From Acidobacteriota bacterium (GTDB lineage Bacteria; Acidobacteriota; Blastocatellia; Pyrinomonadales; Pyrinomonadaceae), in assembly GCA_016718135.1 (NCBI GenBank), contig JADKEF010000001.1, forward strand, positions 555,001 through 619,000: a stretch of DNA of 64,000 nucleotides. Reading direction: 5' to 3'. Positions within the stretch are counted from its first letter, which is position 1; each line of letters opens with the position of its first letter. Below the pieces are notes generated by a model. It was not told the DNA's origin. It did not search any database and saw only the letters and a list, made by a program, of their open reading frames with translations. Made by a program: the position numbers and the translations under genes. This document shows, one piece after another, positions 52,777-61,672 of this stretch.

Positions 52777-54073
52777 ATGTCATTTCGCGGAAAGCTCTGG
52801 GTATTAATGATCTCGGGCGTTGTCGCCGTTTATGCTGTTGTTGGCGGTTTGCCGCTGGTCAACGGCCTTTTGTCGGCTTCAGCACAGCAGCCGGTCAATG
52901 ACGCGACTGCCCAGCTTAAGATCGTCGAATCCGTGCTCCAGCACATCCAGAACGACTACGTCGATGAGCCAAATATGGAAAAGTCCGTCTCGGAGCCCTT
53001 CGCGGCCTCGCGGGCGGTCTCGATCCGTACTCGGCATATTTGACTACGGAACAGGTCAAAGCCTACGAGGCGAACAAGACCGCACCGCGTGTCGGCATCG
53101 GGGCTGAATTTTCGCAGATATCGGGTTATCTCTATGTGATCTCGGCCATCAAAGGTTCGCCTGCGGAAAAGGCTGGCATCAAGAATGGTGATGTCATCGA
53201 ATACATCGACGGCAAGGCGAGCCGCGATATTTCGCTTTACGATGCGAAACAGTTGGTCGATGGCGAAGCAGGTTCGACGATCAGCCTTCGCGTTCTTAGG
53301 GCTGGTGAGAAGGCACAGACGATCAAGGTTGTCCGTGGCAGCTATAAGGTTCCGCAGGCCGAATCGCGTATCGAAAATGGAAGGATCGGCGTGATCAAGG
53401 TTTACAGCCTGGAGGACGGGGAAGCCAACGATATCAAAACTCAGATCGGAAATCTAACGAAACAAGGCGTTGGCAAGATCATACTCGATCTCCGCGGTGT
53501 TGCCGCGGGTAAGATCACCGAAGGGCGGCCGTTGCCAATCTGTTTATCAAAAGCGGTGAGATCGCTCGCGTGATTGGCAAGGACAGCAAAGTACTGACGA
53601 CATACACAGCAGATCCCGCCAAAGCTGTATTTGACGGTGGCCTCGCTGTCTTGACGGATATTGGAACGGCCGGTGCTGCCGAAGTAGTAGCGGCGGCTGT
53701 GCTTGATAAGAAACGTGGCGAGGTGATAGGTGAACGTACTTTTGGGCTCGGCACCGAACAGAAGCTCTTCCCAATGACGAGTGGCGGCGGCTATCTGCTT
53801 ACTATCGCCAAATGGGCAGCACCGAACGGCACCCCGTTTCTCGGTGATGATCGCGCGACAACCGGTATTAAACCATCAATCGAGGTCAAACGTCCCGACA
53901 CCCCTGAACCGCTCGACATCGAGGCTCTGGCTGAGCCGCAGGAGCCAAATCCTGCCGCTACGCCAACACCAACTCCAACTCCGAAACCAGCTCAACCAAA
54001 GGTGGTTGAGGACATTCAACTTAAGAAGGCCCTTGAGGTTCTCGGGGGACTCGCGGCAAAGGCAGCGGCATAG
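52777..54073 (+). CDS. S41/CtpA-like PDZ protein with catalytic residues replaced (two frameshifts)
   Basis: About 432 residues after joining three pieces across one-base losses at the A run 52979-52982 and the G run 53521-53526. Order: N-terminal anchor (GKLWVLMISGVVAVYAVVGG), a helical domain (DATAQLKIVESVLQHIQNDY), a PDZ domain (VGIGAEFSQISGYLYVISAI, AGIKNGDVIEYIDG), then an S41 core. Canonical enzymes have SASASE with nucleophile Ser and TFGKG with the Lys. Here they read TAGAAE (Gly codon 53672) and TFGLG (Leu codon 53747), and the DLRGNPGG turn is DLRGVAAG. The protein should be catalytically inactive. It ends in a (TP)n linker and a helix. Confidence 0.8.
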
Positions 54074-54097
54074 AAATATGACCAACTAGATCCAGAG

Positions 54098-54124
54098 GGC
54101 CGGGCATGTTTGCCCGGTCTTTTG
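54098..54124 (+). terminator. Intrinsic terminator after the S41-like gene
   Basis: The stem CCGGGCA / TGCCCGG (54100-54106 and 54111-54117) is followed by TCTTTTG. It lies 25 bases beyond the stop codon. Confidence 0.85.
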
Positions 54125-54173
54125 TCATCAAAAGTTGTTGTTATGCTGAGCTAACACTGGTAGACTCACTCTA

Positions 54174-54632
54174 ATGCCAGATATTGAACTGACGATTCGC
54201 CCGCTTGCCGAAAGCGATCTATCCGAATGGCTGCGCTTGCGACAAATGCTCTGGGACGAATCCGGCGAGGATGACCAGAAGGATGAGATGCTTGAGATCA
54301 TTGATGATCTCGAGTCGCAATTCGTCGCGGTTGCCGATATTGGTGGTGGTCGGCTGGTAGGATTTCTCGAGGCAAGTATCCGTTCGCATGTCGAGGACTG
54401 CAATACGGACAATGTTGGGTATCTTGAGGGTTGGTTTGTTGAGGACGAATATCGACAGCACGGTATCGGCTCAGGTCTTGTCGCACAGGCCGAAGCGTGG
54501 GCGAGCAATCTCGGCTGCACCGAAATGGCATCGGACGCAGAGGTTGACAACCTGATCAGCCTCCAGGCTCACCAGAAACTGGGATACACCGAAACATCTC
54601 GACTTGTGCATCTAAGGAAAGAACTAAGCTGA
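54174..54632 (+). CDS. GNAT acetyltransferase of the AAC(6')-I type
   Basis: A 152-residue GNAT protein. The whole length follows the AAC(6')-I pattern: LTIRPLAESDLSEWLRLRQM with LW, then GFLEASIR, YLEGWFVEDEYRQHGIGSGL (acetyl-CoA loop Q/RxxGxG/A), and GCTEMASDAEVDNLISLQAH followed by QKLGYTET. These are the blocks that set the AAC(6') family apart from general GNATs. Such enzymes acetylate the 6'-amino group of aminoglycosides, but chromosomal homologues may have another native substrate. Translation of the next gene is coupled (TGATG). Resistance itself is not shown by sequence. Confidence 0.8.
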   Translation: MPDIELTIRPLAESDLSEWLRLRQMLWDESGEDDQKDEMLEIIDDLESQFVAVADIGGGRLVGFLEASIRSHVEDCNTDNVGYLEGWFVEDEYRQHGIGSGLVAQAEAWASNLGCTEMASDAEVDNLISLQAHQKLGYTETSRLVHLRKELS

Positions 54633-55651
54633 TGATAGAGTTGCTTCCCAAATCGATCCATCTTGTCGTTGTTTTATTCGTTACCACGACCGCGTTTCTC
54701 GCCCAATCGAGCGATCAGAATTTTCCGACACCTGTTACCTCGAACGAGATCAACGGCCAGATCAGGGCACGCGATGTCGGAGACTCGCGTCTGACGCGAT
54801 TTTTTTACGTTTTCGATGGTGGTCAGGGTGACATCTTTGTCAACGTCGTAACAAAGAACTTTGCAGGTGATATTGACATTTTCACCGCGGAAGCCCTTCG
54901 GCCAATGACAAAGATGGTCGTCTACCCGGACGGTAACTCGAGCAACGAGACGGGCCGATTGATCTATTTGCGGAAAGGCGAGCGACTACTCTTGCGGATC
55001 GAGGGCCGATCGCCGAATGATGATCCGGCAATGTTTCGGATAAAGTTTGGAGGCAGTTTTATAGCAATTGCGGGTACGAAAGAAGAAGACCCTCCATCAA
55101 TTGCAAATAGTCAGAGTGAATCCGGGATAAAAGTAAACTCCGTTGGCACGATCGTCGCAGTCAAGCCAAAGGCTCAGCCGACGAAAACCCCGATTGAGAT
55201 TCCATCATCAGGCCCGGTTAAGGCGACAGCTAAAACAGAATCTAAAGTGCAGGAAGTACCGAAGACAGTGCCTGTCGGTGAAAGCAAGGTTGAGGCATCC
55301 AAACGAGTCGTAGTAGTAAGCGAAACTTCCCCGGTTGCTACGGTCTTTAACTCAAAGAAGAATTCCCAGAATGAAAAGAAGACCCCGGAAACTAAGTCGA
55401 AGTCGACTGCCACAAAAACGGCCCCAGTGAAAAAGGCTGAAAAGGCCGATGGTCCTACTTCCGAGCCCAAAGTCGACCCACTCGCGAGTATTCGGTTGAT
55501 AGTTCAGCTAAAGACTGGTGAGGTCATTGAGCGACCAATGAGCCAGATTCAGAGATTCAGCTGGGACAAAGGCATTCTTGTCGTGATCGGCAAGGATGGC
55601 AAGGCCAGTCGTTACTCTATCCTAGACGTATCAAAGGTGACGATCGAGTAA
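54632..55651 (+). CDS. Secreted protein with low-complexity middle, unknown function
   Basis: A 339-residue exported protein (signal MIELLPKSIHLVVVLFVTTT...FLAQ). Residues ~30-150 form a beta-rich domain similar in layout to the bacterial PPC domain (LTRFFYVFDGGQGDIFVNVV, GRLIYLRKGERLLLRIEGRS). Residues ~165-290 are a Lys/Thr/Pro/Val-rich linker, and the last ~55 residues (ASIRLIVQLKTGEVIERPMS) resemble a small beta domain. It overlaps the acetyltransferase stop by one base, so the two are co-expressed. Function is unknown. Confidence 0.7.
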   Translation: MIELLPKSIHLVVVLFVTTTAFLAQSSDQNFPTPVTSNEINGQIRARDVGDSRLTRFFYVFDGGQGDIFVNVVTKNFAGDIDIFTAEALRPMTKMVVYPDGNSSNETGRLIYLRKGERLLLRIEGRSPNDDPAMFRIKFGGSFIAIAGTKEEDPPSIANSQSESGIKVNSVGTIVAVKPKAQPTKTPIEIPSSGPVKATAKTESKVQEVPKTVPVGESKVEASKRVVVVSETSPVATVFNSKKNSQNEKKTPETKSKSTATKTAPVKKAEKADGPTSEPKVDPLASIRLIVQLKTGEVIERPMSQIQRFSWDKGILVVIGKDGKASRYSILDVSKVTIE

Positions 55652-55655
55652 CCTT

Positions 55656-57249
55656 CTATGCGTAACTGTGCAATCCCGGTAGCAAATAGCTGACGCCGAG
55701 GTATGTGAATATCACAAGCAAAAATCCCACAATGGCAAAGTAGGCTGAACTTCGCCCCTTCCAACCACGAGCAATTCTTGTGTGCAGAAAGCCCGCATAT
55801 GTCAGCCAGGCGACAAGTGCACCGGTCTCCTTTGAGTCAAATCCCCACGGTCGACCCCACGATTCATTCGCCCAGATCGCTCCGGTGATCAGCAGCATGG
55901 CGAGCCCCGCAAACGCGAGACACGCGGTCTTGTACATGAGGCCGTCAAGGGATTCGAGACTTGGCAGACGATCGACCATTTGCTCCGTGCGGAAAGCGAA
56001 TAACAGAACAAAGAACGTGCCCACGAGAGCAGTGATCAACGAGGCAACTTCTACGGGATTTGTGTTCAGGCTGAGATAGAGCCTGCTACCGTTCGCCTGA
56101 ATATAGGAACGGCCCATTTGCTCGTGCTGCTGCGGAGTTATCTTTTGCCTCTCACTCACCGTGAGATTCTCGTGCTCTGACATTGCAATTCCAGCGATCA
56201 CATATTGCGCCGGGTTAGCGGCCAGTTGAGCCTGTAAACGAGCCTGCGTGTTGGTTTCCGATTTGATTCCGTAAATGACAAGAGAAAGCGAAACTACCTG
56301 TGCTACGAGGGCCGCCTTTAGTAAGTAGTGCCCAACAGTTCGTGCCTGTTCGCTATTCTGGTAGAGGTAAAGTAAGAAAGCGATGATGACACCGACCAAC
56401 AAGACGCCCGAGATGGCTAGTGCCGGGCCGGCGTAGTCGAGCTCCAGACGGAAAGGGGCTGAAAATGGCTTCTTACCCGCCTCATTGGGCACAAAGAGCC
56501 CGGCTCTATAAACAAACTCCGTAAATACGGAAAACTTACTTATCGTCGCGATCACGCCAAGTCCGAATACGCTCGACCATATCGCCATTGCTTCGATCTT
56601 GACTCGATCTTTGAGGAGGTAGATAACTGCTACTGCAAAACAGACTAGCGCAATGCCATAGCTTAGACTCGCAACACCGACGTGTATCGGACGCCAATAC
56701 GAATTAAGTACCGGAGGAAGGTCGATAAACTCGTTTCCAATAAATCGAGCAAGCGTCAGAATGATCGCTGCGAGCGGCAACGTGAAGGCTGACAGAATTC
56801 GGAATTTGCGACGCTGGTCGAACAGATGGGTGGCCACTCCCGCTCCAAAGGCGCATGCAAGGCTGTAATCATAAAGATTCGCAAATGGCACGTATCTAAA
56901 CACCACGGCGTTTCCATATTGCCGCTGGCACGCATAATAGCGATCTCGTGGTCATATGCTGAGACCCAGCGTACGAGCCAACTCGAAAATTGAAAAAGAC
57001 TCCAAGAGCGGCACCAAAGTAGCCGATCTTCTCCGCCATTGAAGAGGGAGCGTAAAGGTTCGTCAACTGAAACAATCCCGCGAGGATGTAACATGCTAAC
57101 GCGATCATCATCAGGGCTCCGTCGTTGATAAACGCATCGCCCATCTGCACTCGCATGCCCATCATCGCGAACGAACCGACGACGACCATTATCGTCGGCA
57201 GATACGATTGCCACGTGACGCGTTCTTCCAGTCTATCCAGTTCTTGCAT
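55656..57249 (-). CDS. ccsA: Cytochrome c assembly protein CcsA/ResC type (two frameshifts)
   Basis: About 531 residues after joining three reading frames across one-base losses near 56986-56989 (a T run on the minus strand) and 56903-56912. It joins GVFFN to FSSWLVRWVSAYDHEIA, then VVFRYVPFANLYDYSLACAF. The C-terminal half has the heme-handling WWD-type region: ITGAIWANESWGRPWGFDSKETGALVAW, with flanking histidines HVGVASLSYG and LHTRIARGWKG. It is a membrane protein with about eight or more helices. CcsA with ResB makes the System II heme export and cytochrome c ligation complex. It starts 2 bases after the resB stop. Confidence 0.87.
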
Positions 57250-57251
57250 TG

Positions 57252-58760
57252 CTATTGCCCCTTTTCTTTACCCTTGATCTCGTCTAACAGCTTCTTGAAT
57301 AGGTCGCCGAATGCGGCCTCATTGCGGTTTGCTTCGCCGGCAAGCACAACCTCGTTCTTGCCATCGCCCTGTTTGCTAACCTGCGCCCAAACCCGTTTGT
57401 GAGAGAGAAAGAAAACGAATCCGAGTGCTCCGATGAGGCCAAACCCGCCAATATACCACGCGATAAATGCCCCATCGTACGGATCGTATTTTATCGAGAG
57501 GACATGAGCTAGCGGTGATTTTTCGAATGCCGCCAGACGCCACTTGTATCCAGCTTTTGGTGCTCCGACCGGAGCGTTGTCCGGGAGCTTTTGAGCAAAC
57601 GCGAAAACACGCTGCCTCTCGCCTCCAGGCGGAGTGACATTGAGGACCGCCACAGGGTTATTATACTCGCCGCTCCGAGTGTCGGGCTGTCCGTCTCCGC
57701 CAAATGTGAAATCCGGCATGAACTCGGTGTAGTCAACCTTAGTGCCGTCGGCCAAAGTGGTTCCGCTATTGCGTTTGATCTTTGTTGTTATCGTTTCGCC
57801 GCCGACTTGCGGCGTCAACTCGAGAGTGATCTCGCGAGCGTTACCCACCGGGATCGTTTGAGCCTGAAAGAATCGATATCCTCGATAGCTAACCGGTTTG
57901 TTCATGCTCACATCCGCGATCAACTCGCCATATTGCGGATCGTTGATCTTCATCTGTGTACGCCAGTCCAGAGTGTTAGTCACATCGATCGAACCACCGG
58001 CGTTTATCAGGCTTTGCTGGATGTCCGTACACTCGATCGAGAAGGGAAGTTTGACGTTAAATTTCTCCTTCTTGTCGAGATCGAACTGGATCATCTCTAT
58101 CTCATCAGTCACCGCTCCCGGGATCATTCGAACGTCAGCGTCAAATCCCGTCGTAAGGGCGACGAAATGTCCAAGAAACAGGGTCAACAAGAATACGTGA
58201 ACGATGTAAGCACCGAGCCGGTTGATCCTTCCGCGTTCGCCAAAAACGGTGATCGCGCCGTTCTCATTGGTGACCTTGGTTTTAAGCCCGTTCATTTTGA
58301 ACTTACCTTCGATTTCAGCCGCTACTGACTCAACGGTTCCTTCGGATGCAGCTATTATCTCGTTCTCGGGCCGTGCAAGAAGCCAACCTCTGCTTCCCGT
58401 TACCTTTGGGCGTTTGAAATACCCCTTCCATACCGACGGAAAACGATCAATTGAAGCGAGGACGATGTTAAGCGACAGGAAGAGCAGAGCGAGCTGGTAG
58501 TACCAACTATGGTAAACATCAAAAAGGCCTAACGAACCAAACACCATCCTCTCAGCTGGGGTAAGAGCAACATAATAGGCGTCGAAGCCCTGGACGTTCT
58601 GCTGTACGATCAGCATGCCCGCGAGTGACAGGATAGTTAAAATGACAAGAGTTACCACACCAACCCGCACCGAACTGATCGCGTCGAGGATTCGATTAAC
58701 GATCGGCACGGACGGCCGCACGGCAGGACGAGGTTTTATAGTTTCTTCTGAGGCCGACAT
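57252..58760 (-). CDS. resB: Cytochrome c biogenesis protein ResB
   Basis: A 502-residue protein with three N-terminal helices (VGVVTLVILTILSLAGMLIV, WYYQLALLFLSLNIVLASID, GAYIVHVFLLTLFLGHFVAL), a large periplasmic domain (residues ~220-425) and a final helix (WYIGGFGLIGALGFVFFLSH). The ResB signature SYRGYRFFQAQTIP is present near residue 290. ResB and CcsA form the System II (Ccs) synthetase that transports heme and attaches it to CxxCH apocytochromes. The gene is divergent from cyoE, linking heme a synthesis and cytochrome assembly in one locus. Confidence 0.92.
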   Translation of the reverse strand: MSASEETIKPRPAVRPSVPIVNRILDAISSVRVGVVTLVILTILSLAGMLIVQQNVQGFDAYYVALTPAERMVFGSLGLFDVYHSWYYQLALLFLSLNIVLASIDRFPSVWKGYFKRPKVTGSRGWLLARPENEIIAASEGTVESVAAEIEGKFKMNGLKTKVTNENGAITVFGERGRINRLGAYIVHVFLLTLFLGHFVALTTGFDADVRMIPGAVTDEIEMIQFDLDKKEKFNVKLPFSIECTDIQQSLINAGGSIDVTNTLDWRTQMKINDPQYGELIADVSMNKPVSYRGYRFFQAQTIPVGNAREITLELTPQVGGETITTKIKRNSGTTLADGTKVDYTEFMPDFTFGGDGQPDTRSGEYNNPVAVLNVTPPGGERQRVFAFAQKLPDNAPVGAPKAGYKWRLAAFEKSPLAHVLSIKYDPYDGAFIAWYIGGFGLIGALGFVFFLSHKRVWAQVSKQGDGKNEVVLAGEANRNEAAFGDLFKKLLDEIKGKEKGQ

Positions 58761-58914
58761 TTTATATAAAGAGAATAGCTTAGCCGAAAAATTTTGTCAC
58801 TTTGCCGTAAATAAGTTCACCTTGAAAAAAAAAGCACCTCGCGTAATGGCGCTTAGCTTTGTAATAAGTGTTTTAGACGCTATTCTTACCTTTGCGGTTT
58901 TTAAGGTTTCACCA

Positions 58915-59820
58915 ATGGATACGATAGCAGCAGACATAGGGCAGCAAAAGGTGCTCGGTCTTCGAGGTAAGATCACGGCTTATGTTGAATTGACAAAGCC
59001 GCGGATCGCATTCCTTCTTGTCCTCACGTCAGCCGCCGGGTTCTATCTTGGCAGTGCGACCGGAGCTTTCAGCACCCTATTGTTCGTCCACTCGATGCTG
59101 GCGATCACACTGCTCGCACTAGGCGTAGCCACGCTTAATCAGGTTTGGGAACGCGACCTCGATCCGCTCATGAAGCGAACCGCAACCCGGCCTTTGCCGA
59201 GTAGCCGCGTGACTTTCAACGAAGCCCTAGTTTTCGGCACCATTCAGTGTTTGGTGGCTGAGGTGTATCTACTCGTGGCCGTTAATGCTTTAACGGCAGT
59301 TCTCGGGATGGTCGTGATCGTCGGATATGTATTTGTTTACACGCCCTTGAAGACTCGTACTTCAGCTTCGACCGCGATCGGTGCATTGCCCGGAGCCCTG
59401 CCACCGTTGATGGGATGGACCGCGGCAGCGAATGAGATATCTATAGGTGCGTGGGCATTATTCGCGATGCAGTTTCTGTGGCAGTTTCCACATTTTCTCG
59501 CGATCGCTTGGATGTACCGCGAGGAGTATGCGAAGGCAGGTATTCTGATGCTCCCGGTGGTAGAACCCTCTGGCAGAATCACATTTCGGCAAATTGTAAT
59601 GTTCGCAATAATGCTTTTGCCGGTTAGCCTCGCGCCATTCTTCTTCGGAATTAGCGGGATCATCTTTCTTGTTGGAGCTTCGATCTTAGGCTTGTGGATG
59701 CTTTGGGCCAGCATCCAGGCGGCGCGTTCGAAAACAAATGCCGCCTCAAGGAAGCTCTTACTCGTATCGGTCATATACCTGCCCCTGCTCTTCATTCTAA
59801 TGGTCGCAGACAAACGCTAA
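58915..59820 (+). CDS. cyoE: Protoheme IX farnesyltransferase (heme O synthase)
   Basis: A 301-residue UbiA-family enzyme that farnesylates heme b to heme o for terminal oxidases. ATG 58915 (MDTIAADIGQQKVLGLRGKI) is preferred; ATG 58846 is possible and would add a helix. The prenyl-diphosphate motif is NQVWERDLDPLMKRTATRPL (NxxxDxxxD). The second loop reads YVFVYTPLKTRTSASTAIGA and later WMYREEYAKAGILMLP. About nine helices are predicted. It begins an operon with cytochrome oxidase subunit III and DUF420; spacings are 5 and 4 bases. Confidence 0.94.
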   Translation: MDTIAADIGQQKVLGLRGKITAYVELTKPRIAFLLVLTSAAGFYLGSATGAFSTLLFVHSMLAITLLALGVATLNQVWERDLDPLMKRTATRPLPSSRVTFNEALVFGTIQCLVAEVYLLVAVNALTAVLGMVVIVGYVFVYTPLKTRTSASTAIGALPGALPPLMGWTAAANEISIGAWALFAMQFLWQFPHFLAIAWMYREEYAKAGILMLPVVEPSGRITFRQIVMFAIMLLPVSLAPFFFGISGIIFLVGASILGLWMLWASIQAARSKTNAASRKLLLVSVIYLPLLFILMVADKR

Positions 59821-59825
59821 CCTCC

Positions 59826-60562
59826 ATGAAAGTCGGAACCATCGACATTATTGAAGATGTGGAAAAAGCCGGGCGAAAGCGCTCTGGCCTTTCAGGCGGC
59901 GGTTCAAACACACCGGGCGGCGGTGGGCCTGGTCCGGACGATGGCGGCGGCGGTAACGGCGGCGGTAATCAACCCAAACGGGATGATCCGAAAGAGGTCC
60001 AGGAATTCAAGCCCGGCATCTCGCGAATTCTGACCGGCTTTCTTCTTGTCGTTGTCCTGATGACCTTTGGCGGCCTGATGGCTGCGTACGTCGTTATCGC
60101 AACGAATAACGTCGCCGAGTGGAACCCGTTCGAACTACCGATACAGGTATGGCTTAGCACGGCGATAATAGTCGTTAGCAGTCTCACTTATCATCTGGCT
60201 CAATCAGCGATCTTCCGCGAAGACGAGGCGGCCTCAAGAAAGTGGCTCGTTGTCACAACTGTGTTTGGTGCCGCATTCATTTCGTCGCAGCTGCTCGCAT
60301 GGCTGGCCCTCACCTCGCGTGGCCTCTATATGCGCGGTAATCCATACGCCGGCTTTTTTATATTTTGACGGCGGTACATGCAGTCCATGTTCTCGGCGGA
60401 ATAACCGCGCTCGGAACGATCTTGTTAAAGGTTTGGTACGGTGTCCGCGGTGACGAGGCACTTCAGCGAGCCAAGACTCTTTCCCAAGTCGTTGGTTGGT
60501 ACTGGCATTTTATGGGGGCTCTCTGGATAGTGCTGTTTGTTTTGCTCGGATTTTGGAAATAG
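59826..60562 (+). CDS. Heme-copper oxidase subunit III with glycine-rich N-terminus (one-base frameshift)
   Basis: Restoring one T in the run at 60354-60359 joins GNPYAGFF to YILTAVHAVHVLGGITALGT, giving about 245 residues. Features: residues ~20-55 are a Gly/Pro/Asp-rich cytosolic stretch (GGGSNTPGGGGPGPDDGGGG), then five helices starting ISRILTGFLLVVVLMTFGGL. TAVHAVHVLGG and VGWYWHFMGALWIVLFVLLG are the subunit III hallmarks (conserved His, WHF). The family stabilises the catalytic subunit; no subunit I or II is in the window. The frame break is probably a sequence error. Confidence 0.88.
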
Positions 60563-60566
60563 ACGG

Positions 60567-61013
60567 ATGGAATTGCTTCAGATATTTCCGCATCTCAACG
60601 CATCGCTCAACGCTCTAAGTAGCGTGTTCCTGATCGCAGGCTTTGTGATGATATTGCGCAAGCGGATCGCCGCCCATCGGGCGTGTATGCTCGCCGCGAG
60701 CAGCGTTTCTGCTTTGTTCCTCGTCGGGTATGTTACGCATCACGCGATCCGCACCTATTATCTTGGGCTCGGCCCTACGAGATTCACCGGCGAAGGAATT
60801 GCCCGCCCTATTTATTTCACGATCCTGACCTCGCACACGATCTTAGCGACGCTTATCGGTCCCTTCGTTATTCTCACCCTGAGACGCGGTCTCAAGGGCT
60901 GGTATGAGTCGCACAAGAAGCTAGCGAGGCTTGTTTATCCCATCTGGCTATATGTATCTTTAACCGGCGTCGTCGTCTATCTCATGCTTTATCAACTATT
61001 TCCGGCAAAGTAG
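60567..61013 (+). CDS. DUF420 membrane protein
   Basis: A 148-residue protein with four helices. ATG 60567 (MELLQIFPHLNASLNALSSV) starts the family-typical N-terminus. Conserved histidines are seen in HLNASLN, KRIAAHRACMLAASS, GYVTHHAIRTYYLG and TSHTILATLIGPF. DUF420 proteins commonly lie with cytochrome oxidase genes and may act in oxidase assembly or heme a handling, though this is not proven. It is the last gene of the cyoE operon, 4 bases after the subunit III stop. Confidence 0.9.
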   Translation: MELLQIFPHLNASLNALSSVFLIAGFVMILRKRIAAHRACMLAASSVSALFLVGYVTHHAIRTYYLGLGPTRFTGEGIARPIYFTILTSHTILATLIGPFVILTLRRGLKGWYESHKKLARLVYPIWLYVSLTGVVVYLMLYQLFPAK

Positions 61014-61084
61014 GCAACTTTTTCGTAAACCAGGCGTCTAACCTCTTGAAATAGAGCGGTGTTACTGCTATATTTGTTTTGTTG

Positions 61085-61228
61085 AAAACTCGATCACCGA
61101 AGTCGCTTGACGTGGAGCGACACGGGGGAACCAATTTTTGGACGTAGAGCCAAAACGGGGCGAATCATCACGAAAATGAAGGGATACTCTTTCGTTCCTA
61201 GCCCGGCAGCTAACCTCGTAGGTGTGTG
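61085..61228 (+). promoter_or_regulatory. c-di-AMP riboswitch (ydaO/yuaA type)
   Basis: The conserved blocks of the class are in order. GGGGGAACCAA is at about 61124-61134, ACGGGGCGAATCATCACG at about 61155-61172, and GGGATACTCTTTCGTTCC at about 61181-61198. CTAGCCCGGCAGCTAACCTC then GTAGG closes the pattern (about 61198-61222). CACC near 61096 can pair with GGTG near 61221 to close P1. The class binds cyclic di-AMP and usually turns genes off, often cell-wall or osmotic genes. A terminator hairpin follows at 61338. The downstream gene is a secreted FG-GAP protein at 61673. Confidence 0.88.
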
Positions 61229-61337
61229 AAAGAAGTTACAGCAGGAGAATTTGTTCCGAGAGGTTTGAATTTTCAAAGTGCTTCATCCTTATCGCGAATT
61301 CAACATTTGAAGCAGACATCCGGTCTTCTCAAAGAGG

Positions 61338-61370
61338 AAAGTTCCGCCAGCAATGGCGGAACTTTTTTTT
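61338..61370 (+). terminator. Intrinsic terminator downstream of the riboswitch
   Basis: The stem AAAGTTCCGCCA / TGGCGGAACTTT (12 bp, loop GCAA) is followed by a T run through 61370. It lies 110 bases after the aptamer, a suitable place for riboswitch-controlled termination. Confidence 0.9.
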
Positions 61371-61672
61371 GCGCATACTGTAATGCTGCGTGTTGCCCGA
61401 TCGCCGAGATTTAGCGATTATCGGCGAAAGCTTATACTATCGGCGGAAAGTGACATTAGCGGCGTATAGTCATTTGCCTGTCGGCACTTTTTTGATACGT
61501 TGCGTAACGAGCGGGTCGGGCGTAAGACTCTTTGGGATTGTAAATTGGGTATACGGATAGAGTTTTTACGAAAGCCCGAGGAGAAGTGAACTTGACATAG
61601 TAGAATCCGCGTCCGACCATTGTTTAGACAGACAATTAGTAACCGATCCGGATTGAATCATTCGCGCGATTT
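61371..61672. other. Gene-free stretch between riboswitch terminator and the FG-GAP gene
   Basis: About 300 bases without a credible gene. It contains three near-repeats of CGGCG within ATCGGCGAAAG, ATCGGCGGAAAG and TAGCGGCGTATAG (about 61422-61470). A possible -35 TTGACA is seen at about 61595, but no confident -10 follows at 17 bases. A second promoter for the FG-GAP gene may lie here. Confidence 0.4.

Noticed and set aside
58615..58914. Longer N-terminus for cyoE
   Set aside because: The upstream part of the open frame overlaps the divergent resB coding region and is not family-like. ATG 58915 or 58846 is more credible.
61226..61414. Open frame of 62 codons after the riboswitch
   Set aside because: It runs through the terminator hairpin and its T run, has no clear ribosome site, and matches no family.
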